Shown: piece by piece, positions 5,684-9,974 of the stretch
Position numbering within the stretch: the first letter of the stretch is position 1
How the letters are laid out: each line of letters begins with the position of its first letter
Assembly: GCA_029260335.1 (NCBI GenBank)
Contig: JAJDDL010000413.1
Span: 1 to 9,974 of the forward strand
DNA from: Phycisphaerales bacterium
Lineage (GTDB): Bacteria > Planctomycetota > Phycisphaerae > Phycisphaerales > UBA1924
Reading direction: 5' to 3'
Length of the DNA: 9,974 bases
Notes under the pieces: generated by a model
What the model saw: only the letters and a program-made list of their open reading frames with translations
Told to the model about the DNA's origin: nothing
Databases searched by the model: none
Position numbers and translations under genes: made by a program

Positions 5684-7312
5684 TCAACTCGCCGGGGGCG
5701 AGAATGTCGTCGGGGCTCCGGGGCCCACAGGCAGCCCCAAGACGAAGACCCAGAGGTAGAACAGGATGATCCAGCCGATGAGAAACATGATGCTGTAGGG
5801 CAGCATGGTGGCGACCATGGTGCCGATGCCCAGGTCCTTCTGATACCGCACCGCGACCGCAAGTATGAGCCCGAAGTAGCTCATCATGGGCGTGATGATG
5901 TTGGTGGTGCTATCGCCTATTCGGTAGGCGGCTTGGATGACCTCGGGGCTGTAGCCGATGGTCATGAGCATGGGCACGAAGATGGGCGCGGTGACGGCCC
6001 ATTGGGCGCTGGCCGAGCCCAGCATGAGATTGACAAAGCAGCACATGAGGATGAACGGAATGAAGACGAGCGGGTTGTCCAGATTCATGGCGATGAGCGC
6101 ATCTGCGCCCTTGACCGCAAGGATGCGCCCCAGGCCCGAATAGCCGAAGAACTCGACAAACTGCGCAGCGAAGAACACCAAGACGATGTAGAGGCCCATG
6201 CTTCGCATCGCGTCGGCCATGGCCTCGATGACGTCCTTGTCGTTGTTCATGGTGCCGACGGTCTTGCCGTAGACGAATGCGGGGATCATAAAGAACACAA
6301 AGATCATCGCGACCACGCTTCGGAGCATCGGACGGAATATCTCGACACCGGTTGCGTCGTTGTCTCGCAACACACCAAAGCCCGGGAGAAACTCAGCGAA
6401 CGACAGGAACCGAGGGCCTGCCAGCACGACGAATCCCAGCGCGATGAGAATGACGGCGATGAGTGCTCTCTTGAGCCCCTTGTTCTCTTGGGGCGTGAGC
6501 TTGTCGAGCTTGGGATTGCGGTCAATACTGTCATCGGCCATGTCCGGGTCGTACTTGCCCAGGCGGGGTTCGACGATCTTGGCGGTGACGAACCAGCCGA
6601 TTCCGGTGATCAGAAACGTGCTGATGAACATGAAGTACCAGTTGACCGCGGGATGGACCTCGTACTCGGGTGCGACGTATCGAGCCGCCGCCTGGGTGAT
6701 GCCCGAGAGCAACGGGTCGACGGTGCCGATGAGAATGTTGGCGCTGTACCCACCGGAGACGCCGGCGAAAGCCGCGGCCATACCCGCGAGCGGATGCCGT
6801 CCCAGCGCATGGAAGATGACCATCGCCAAAGGGATGAGGACGACATAGCCCATCTCGCTAGCGGTGTTGCTGACCACGCCCGCGAAGACGACCACAACCG
6901 TGACCGCTTGCTTCGGCGCGGCCAGGACCAACTTGCGAATGACCGCGCCCAGGAGCCCCGCACGCTCGGCGACGCCCACGCCGAGCAGGGCGACCAAGAC
7001 CGTTCCCAAGGGAGCAAACCCGGCGAAGTTTGCGACGAGATTCTGGCTCATCCAACTCACGCCCTCCTTATCGAGTAAGGACTGGGCCTTGAGCGGCTCT
7101 GTCATACCTGGTCGGGGGTCATCGACCTGCAAGCCGAAGCCGGCGGCGATCGCGCTGATGATCACGATGCCCACCGCAAATAGAGCAAAGAGAGTAACTG
7201 GGTGGGGCAACAGATTGCCGAGCCACTCGACGAAGGTCAAGAACCGGGCCATGGGGCCGGTGGGCTTGGGAGGGTGGGGTCGTTGCGATGGCGGCGGGGG
7301 AATCTCGGGCAT
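5684..7312 (-). CDS. AbgT-family transporter
   Basis: The protein is 542 residues with about a dozen hydrophobic segments and the AbgT/MtrF family landmarks. These are WLGNLLPHPVTLFA (30-43), SNTASEMGYVVLIPLA (148-163), GRHPLAGMAAAFAGVSGG (171-188), ANILIGTVDPLLSGIT (191-206) and GDSTTNIITPMMSYF (466-480). Family members are inner-membrane dimers that import p-aminobenzoyl-glutamate (E. coli AbgT) or export sulfonamides and p-aminobenzoate (MtrF, YdaH), driven by an ion gradient. Which direction applies here cannot be told, and no aminobenzoyl-glutamate hydrolase gene is next to it. The N-terminus before the first helix is a proline-rich tail (PEIPPPPSQ). The frame opens at a TTG 12 codons upstream, but the ATG at 7310-7312 fits the family length better; no Shine-Dalgarno is visible for either. 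Confidence 0.92.
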   Translation of the reverse strand: MPEIPPPPSQRPHPPKPTGPMARFLTFVEWLGNLLPHPVTLFALFAVGIVIISAIAAGFGLQVDDPRPGMTEPLKAQSLLDKEGVSWMSQNLVANFAGFAPLGTVLVALLGVGVAERAGLLGAVIRKLVLAAPKQAVTVVVVFAGVVSNTASEMGYVVLIPLAMVIFHALGRHPLAGMAAAFAGVSGGYSANILIGTVDPLLSGITQAAARYVAPEYEVHPAVNWYFMFISTFLITGIGWFVTAKIVEPRLGKYDPDMADDSIDRNPKLDKLTPQENKGLKRALIAVILIALGFVVLAGPRFLSFAEFLPGFGVLRDNDATGVEIFRPMLRSVVAMIFVFFMIPAFVYGKTVGTMNNDKDVIEAMADAMRSMGLYIVLVFFAAQFVEFFGYSGLGRILAVKGADALIAMNLDNPLVFIPFILMCCFVNLMLGSASAQWAVTAPIFVPMLMTIGYSPEVIQAAYRIGDSTTNIITPMMSYFGLILAVAVRYQKDLGIGTMVATMLPYSIMFLIGWIILFYLWVFVLGLPVGPGAPTTFSPPAS

Positions 7313-7543
7313 GGCTCGCGAACATATCCGATGCGGGGGCAGATGCAAGCTCTAGGTACTATTCCTCTGTGTTCGGATTTGACTCGGCGGGGAGATTGGA
7401 GATGGAAAATCGTTGCTTTGACGATGCGCGAACTCGCCGCTGCCTCGGCAGGCTCTCGCGAGCCCTCCGATGCGATGGACGGGCGTTACCATGGAAGAGA
7501 TGGGTCTTTGGCGGACTTACTCCTTGATGATTGGTAGGTGCCG
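7313..7543. promoter_or_regulatory. Divergent intergenic region (AbgT-type gene / lipoprotein operon)
   Basis: These 231 bases separate two divergent transcription units and must hold promoters for both. On the plus strand TTGACT (7379-7384) resembles a -35 element, but no good -10 follows at 16-18 bases. On the minus strand TTGCAT and TATGTT, 16 bases apart, end eight bases before the AbgT ATG. A small stem-loop, GGCTC-TCGC-GAGCC, sits at 7451-7464. I see no convincing gene here. Confidence 0.45.
7536..7538 (+). promoter_or_regulatory. Shine-Dalgarno-like AGG of the FGE-like lipoprotein gene
   Basis: AGG within GGTAGGTG lies five bases before the ATG at 7544. The GTG two codons earlier (7538-7540) overlaps this site and so is unlikely to be the start. 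Confidence 0.5.
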
Positions 7544-8362
7544 ATGCCGGTTCGTGTTCTTCCAACCTTGACTCTCATGACGGTCGGAATCTGCGGCATG
7601 CTCGCGGGTTGCGCAACGCAGGATTCATCTTCTGGATCCGAGCAACCGGTGACGCCACTTGTCCCATCTGAGAATGGCCAGGCACAGACCAGGACAGAAA
7701 GGATTCCTGAGACTGCGGTCGAGTTCGATCTGGTCTGGGTCGCCGAGGGCGGGTTCTGGATTGGCAAGACCGAGGTGACGTGGGACGAGTTCTTGATCTA
7801 CTGCGCGTTCGATGAGGTGCGGCCGGAGGGTCGGGACGCTGAATCCCGTCCTTCCAAGCCCTTGGAGGTCGCTCCGCCCGATCGGCATTGGGGATATGGC
7901 AAGCAGCCGGCCGTGGGCATGAGTTGGAACTCGGCGAAGAAGTATTGTGAGTGGTTGAGTGCCGAGACGGGCCGGAAGTATCGGCTGCCGACCGAGACCG
8001 AGTGGAGACTGGCGTGTGGGGATGCGGGCGAGGACTTGGGCCCAAACGCGTGGATCGTGACCAATAGTGATGGCCAAGCCCACCCGGTTGGCCTCAAGGA
8101 GCCCAACGCCTTGGGCTTGCATGACACGCTTGGCAACCTGTGGGAGTACTGCGCGAATCCGTACGACCCGGAGCAGCCCAAGCGGGCGGTTTTGCGGGGC
8201 GGATCCTGGAAAGATGCTCCAAAGACAGTGACTCCGGACGCTAGACTGCGGTTTGACAATCGGTGGACATTGAAAGACCCGTCATTCCCGCCAGGGGTCT
8301 GGTGGGTGCCCGATGGGGATCACTTAGGGATGCGGGTGCTGTGCGAGGGCGAGGCGCCGTGA
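7544..8362 (+). CDS. Lipoprotein with FGE/SUMF1-like domain
   Basis: This 272-residue protein has a lipoprotein signal ending in the lipobox LAGC (Cys23), so it is probably lipid-anchored, followed by a low-complexity Ser/Pro/Gln linker (to about 58). The rest is a formylglycine-generating-enzyme/sulfatase-modifying-factor (C-type-lectin-like) domain: FWIGKTEVTWDEF (71-83), PAVGMSWNSAKKYCEWL (122-138), YRLPTETEWRLAC (146-158), GLHDTLGNLWEYC (191-203), VLRGGSW (216-222) and LGMRVLCE (261-268). True FGE oxidises a sulfatase cysteine using two catalytic cysteines near the C-terminus. None lies between RGGSW and LGMR here, so it is unlikely to be a formylglycine generator and more likely a binding or structural member. 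The usual loop between the first strand (LVWV) and FWIGKTEV, normally carrying an MGS motif, is missing. It is first in a likely operon with the Gfo/Idh/MocA gene (10-base gap), which suggests a shared substrate. Confidence 0.88.
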   Translation: MPVRVLPTLTLMTVGICGMLAGCATQDSSSGSEQPVTPLVPSENGQAQTRTERIPETAVEFDLVWVAEGGFWIGKTEVTWDEFLIYCAFDEVRPEGRDAESRPSKPLEVAPPDRHWGYGKQPAVGMSWNSAKKYCEWLSAETGRKYRLPTETEWRLACGDAGEDLGPNAWIVTNSDGQAHPVGLKEPNALGLHDTLGNLWEYCANPYDPEQPKRAVLRGGSWKDAPKTVTPDARLRFDNRWTLKDPSFPPGVWWVPDGDHLGMRVLCEGEAP

Positions 8363-8366
8363 GGAG
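8362..8366 (+). promoter_or_regulatory. Shine-Dalgarno favouring the GTG start of the Gfo/Idh gene
   Basis: AGGAG lies six bases before GTG at 8373, but twelve before the ATG at 8379. The spacing favours the GTG. The site overlaps the TGA stop (8360-8362) of the lipoprotein gene, consistent with translational coupling. Confidence 0.7.
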
Positions 8367-8372
8367 AGAATC

Positions 8373-9803
8373 GTGGATATGACTCGGCGCAGGTTCTTAG
8401 AGGATTCGTTGCTCGCCGCGGCTGCGCTTGCACCCACGTCGGCGCTCGCAAGCGTCGCGGGGACGCGCTCGGTCCGCAAATCGCGTGAGCCGATCCGCGT
8501 GGGCGTGATCGGCGTGCGCGGACGCGGGCGGGCGCACATCGGTGAGTTTCAGGATTCGCCCGATTCGGTAGTCATCGCGATCTGCGATCCCGATGACGGG
8601 ATCTTGGAGCCGGCGTTGGATGCGGTGCCGAACGCTGACTATCACCGTGATCTTCGGCACATGCTCGATCGCGATGACATCGATGCGGTCTCGATCGCGA
8701 CGCCGAACCACTGGCATTCACTGGCCGCAGTCTGGGCTTTGCGCGCCGGCAAGCATGTCTATGTCGAGAAGCCGATCAGCCACGATATCCGCGAAGGTCG
8801 CGTGCTCTATGAGACTGCAAAGCAGAGCAATCTCATGGTTCAGCACGGCACCCAATCGAGATCGCAGCCCGCGACGCGGGAGGCACTGCAGTGGTTGCGT
8901 GAGGGCGGGCTTGGCAAGGTCTTGCTTGCGCGGGGCATCTGCTATCGGGTGCGTGAGAGTATCGGCCAGGTGAAGGGCCCGAAGCTCCCGCCGAAGACTT
9001 GCGATTACGACCTGTGGACGGGGCCTTCCCCTCTAGTACCGTTGATGCGCAAGAACATGCATTACGACTGGCACTGGGACTTTGCGACCGGCAACGGCGA
9101 GATCGGCAACCAGGGCGTGCACCAGATGGACATCGCGCGGTGGGGGCTCGGCAAGACCACGTTCCCCAACTCGGTCGTTGCCTGCGGCGGACGGCTGGGC
9201 TACACCGACGACGGCAACACTGCCAACACGCACATCGCGCTGCTCGAATACGACGATGGCACGCCGATCATCTTCGAGGTGCGGGGGCTTGAGTCGCCCG
9301 GCTATCGCAAGACGACCGTCGGCGTCGTGTTTCATTGCGAGAACGGGTACCTCGTGAGTTCGGCGTATGACCGCCTGGTCGCGTTCGATCACGACGGCAA
9401 CGAGATTAAGGTGTTCCAGGGCGCGGCGAGTCATTTCCAGAACTTCCTGGACGCGATCAAGAGCGGCAATAGCTCCGACCTCAACGCCTCGGCGTGGGAT
9501 GGGCATGTCTCTAGCGGCATGAGCCACATGGCGAACATCTCGTATCAGCTGGGTCAGCGGCGGACGTTCGCGGCTGGGGAATCGCCGTTTGGCGAGTCTG
9601 CTCAGGGCAATGAGTCGTTCGCTCGATACCGGGAGCACCTGGCGTCGCATGGGATAGATGTCTCGACGAACGAGCTTGTGCAGGGCGCGGCCTTGAAGTT
9701 CGATCCGTTGAGCGAGTGGTTCACGGGCGAGAACGCGCAGATGGCGAATATTCTCGTTGGGAAAGCACCGCGTCGGGGATTTGGGTTTGAGGATTACGGC
9801 TAG
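8373..9803 (+). CDS. Tat-exported Gfo/Idh/MocA-family oxidoreductase
   Basis: The 476-residue protein begins with a twin-arginine signal: TRRRFLED (4-11) and a hydrophobic stretch, ending near ALAS (24-27). The mature part opens with the Rossmann dinucleotide motif VGVIGVRGRGRAH (43-55), then DIDAVSIATPNHWHSL (102-117) and the family signature KHVYVEKPIS (127-136) with the catalytic-type Lys133. The C-terminal alpha/beta domain has the planctomycete-typical NGEIGNQGVHQMDIARWG (241-258), with His250 and Asp253 at the usual active-site positions. Such enzymes reduce or oxidise hydroxyl groups of sugars, inositols or sugar-like compounds, or act as glycosidases using NAD(P). Tat export implies folding with bound cofactor before it crosses the membrane. 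GTG is the likely start (AGGAG six bases upstream). It follows the FGE-like lipoprotein gene by 10 bases and precedes another exported gene by 26, so it is the centre of the operon. The substrate is unknown. Confidence 0.94.
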   Translation: MDMTRRRFLEDSLLAAAALAPTSALASVAGTRSVRKSREPIRVGVIGVRGRGRAHIGEFQDSPDSVVIAICDPDDGILEPALDAVPNADYHRDLRHMLDRDDIDAVSIATPNHWHSLAAVWALRAGKHVYVEKPISHDIREGRVLYETAKQSNLMVQHGTQSRSQPATREALQWLREGGLGKVLLARGICYRVRESIGQVKGPKLPPKTCDYDLWTGPSPLVPLMRKNMHYDWHWDFATGNGEIGNQGVHQMDIARWGLGKTTFPNSVVACGGRLGYTDDGNTANTHIALLEYDDGTPIIFEVRGLESPGYRKTTVGVVFHCENGYLVSSAYDRLVAFDHDGNEIKVFQGAASHFQNFLDAIKSGNSSDLNASAWDGHVSSGMSHMANISYQLGQRRTFAAGESPFGESAQGNESFARYREHLASHGIDVSTNELVQGAALKFDPLSEWFTGENAQMANILVGKAPRRGFGFEDYG

Positions 9804-9816
9804 GGCTCGATTCGCG

Positions 9817-9823
9817 AGGAGAG
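9817..9823 (+). promoter_or_regulatory. Shine-Dalgarno of the right-edge gene
   Basis: AGGAGAG lies six bases before the ATG at 9830 and supports that start over the in-frame ATG at 9848, which would begin directly at the Tat-like motif. Confidence 0.65.
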
Positions 9824-9829
9824 CGAGGC

Positions 9830-9974
9830 ATGGGCACAAGCCGCGGTATGACCCGACGCGAGGCATTAGGGACCTGTGGCGTTGCGCTCGTTGGCGGGCC
9901 TGCGCTGTATGGCAATGGACGTTTGTCGCGATTTGCTCCTGAGATCGGCATTTGCCGGGGTCCGGGGGATGCGG
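9830..9974 (+). CDS. Exported protein, N-terminal fragment (Tat-type signal; possibly TIM-barrel)
   Basis: The frame runs open to the window end; 48 codons are seen. The N-terminus has a twin-arginine-like motif, MTRREALG (7-14), followed by a moderately hydrophobic stretch (GTCGVALVGGPALYG, 14-28) and then APEIGICRGPGDA near the cut edge. The signal lacks the hydrophobic residues usually seen after the second arginine, so Tat is likely but not certain. The strand-like EIGICRGPGDA could be the first beta strand of a xylose-isomerase-like TIM barrel, a common partner of Gfo/Idh/MocA genes in planctomycetes. That is a guess from about eleven residues. It starts 26 bases after the Gfo/Idh stop and is probably in the same operon. 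Confidence 0.75.
   Translation, partial: MGTSRGMTRREALGTCGVALVGGPALYGNGRLSRFAPEIGICRGPGDA

Noticed and set aside
5933..7078. A 381-residue plus-strand reading frame inside the AbgT-type gene
   Set aside because: It is antisense to a clear transporter, is hydrophilic and His/Asp/Glu/Arg-rich as expected for the complement of GC-rich membrane-protein codons, and has no recognisable family or ribosome binding site.
7451..7464. Stem-loop GGCTC-TCGC-GAGCC in the divergent region
   Set aside because: The 5-bp stem is short for a terminator or riboswitch, has no T-run, and such stems are common by chance at this GC content.
7402..7527. A 41-residue frame (MENRCFDD...) with GGGGAG seven bases upstream, ending 16 bases before the lipoprotein gene
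   Set aside because: The third-position GC content is low compared with its neighbours, the sequence is rich in Arg and Cys with no recognised motif, and it lies in a promoter region. It could be a leader peptide but there is no real support.
9033..9866. A 277-residue minus-strand reading frame inside the Gfo/Idh gene
   Set aside because: It runs antisense over conserved family motifs, and its composition fits a GC-rich shadow. No similar protein is recognised.
1..9974. Mobile elements, CRISPR arrays, tRNA/rRNA, toxin-antitoxin or phage-defence genes
   Set aside because: None was seen on either strand: no spaced direct repeats, no terminal inverted repeats flanking an ORF, no transposase or nuclease other than endonuclease III.

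Overview
The window looks like a chromosomal segment of a GC-rich planctomycete, most likely of the class Phycisphaerae. This is an inference. It rests on the high GC content, a secreted protein whose C-terminus is a PEP-CTERM-like anchor of the PAPGS / hydrophobic / RRRR type, Tat-exported Gfo/Idh/MocA oxidoreductases beside a sulfatase-modifying-factor-like lipoprotein, EF-hand domains fused to a secreted esterase, and degenerate xylose-isomerase-like TIM barrels. No rRNA, tRNA, insertion sequence, CRISPR array, phage gene or integration site was seen. It reads as ordinary chromosomal DNA, not a mobile island.

Layout, left to right. (1) The 3' end of a yebC-type regulator (+), then a GC-rich hairpin that works best as terminator for the leftward gene next to it. 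(2) Three leftward genes: a PEP-CTERM-anchored beta-propeller-like secreted protein (353-1126), an EF-hand/alpha-beta-hydrolase esterase (1270-2367) and a TIM-barrel protein (2435-3208). The last two may be co-transcribed. (3) A divergent region of about 155 bp, then a rightward pair: a four-helix membrane protein of the DUF4149 type (3364-3951) and endonuclease III (3986-4699). (4) Two leftward genes that converge on endonuclease III: a secreted LolA-fold-like protein (4721-5563) and, upstream of it, an AbgT-family transporter (5684-7312). (5) A divergent region of about 230 bp, then a tight rightward cluster: an FGE/SUMF1-like lipoprotein (7544-8362), a Tat-exported Gfo/Idh/MocA oxidoreductase (8373-9803) and the start of another probably exported protein (9830 to the window end). 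The gaps are 10 and 26 bp with clear Shine-Dalgarno sequences, so these three are very probably one operon.

Most products act outside the cytoplasm: Sec, Tat or lipoprotein signals are visible on five genes, and two more are integral membrane proteins. The rightmost cluster is the most coherent unit and suggests envelope-located processing of a sugar or sugar-like substrate; that substrate cannot be read from the sequence. No clearly new multi-gene system was found. The most useful oddities are an endonuclease III with unusual iron-sulfur cysteine spacing, an esterase without an acidic residue where the catalytic Asp normally lies, an FGE-like lipoprotein missing both catalytic cysteines and an N-terminal loop, and an interrupted palindrome over the likely promoter of the PEP-CTERM gene. 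Several genes have non-ATG candidates upstream of better ATG starts; start choices are explained per gene.
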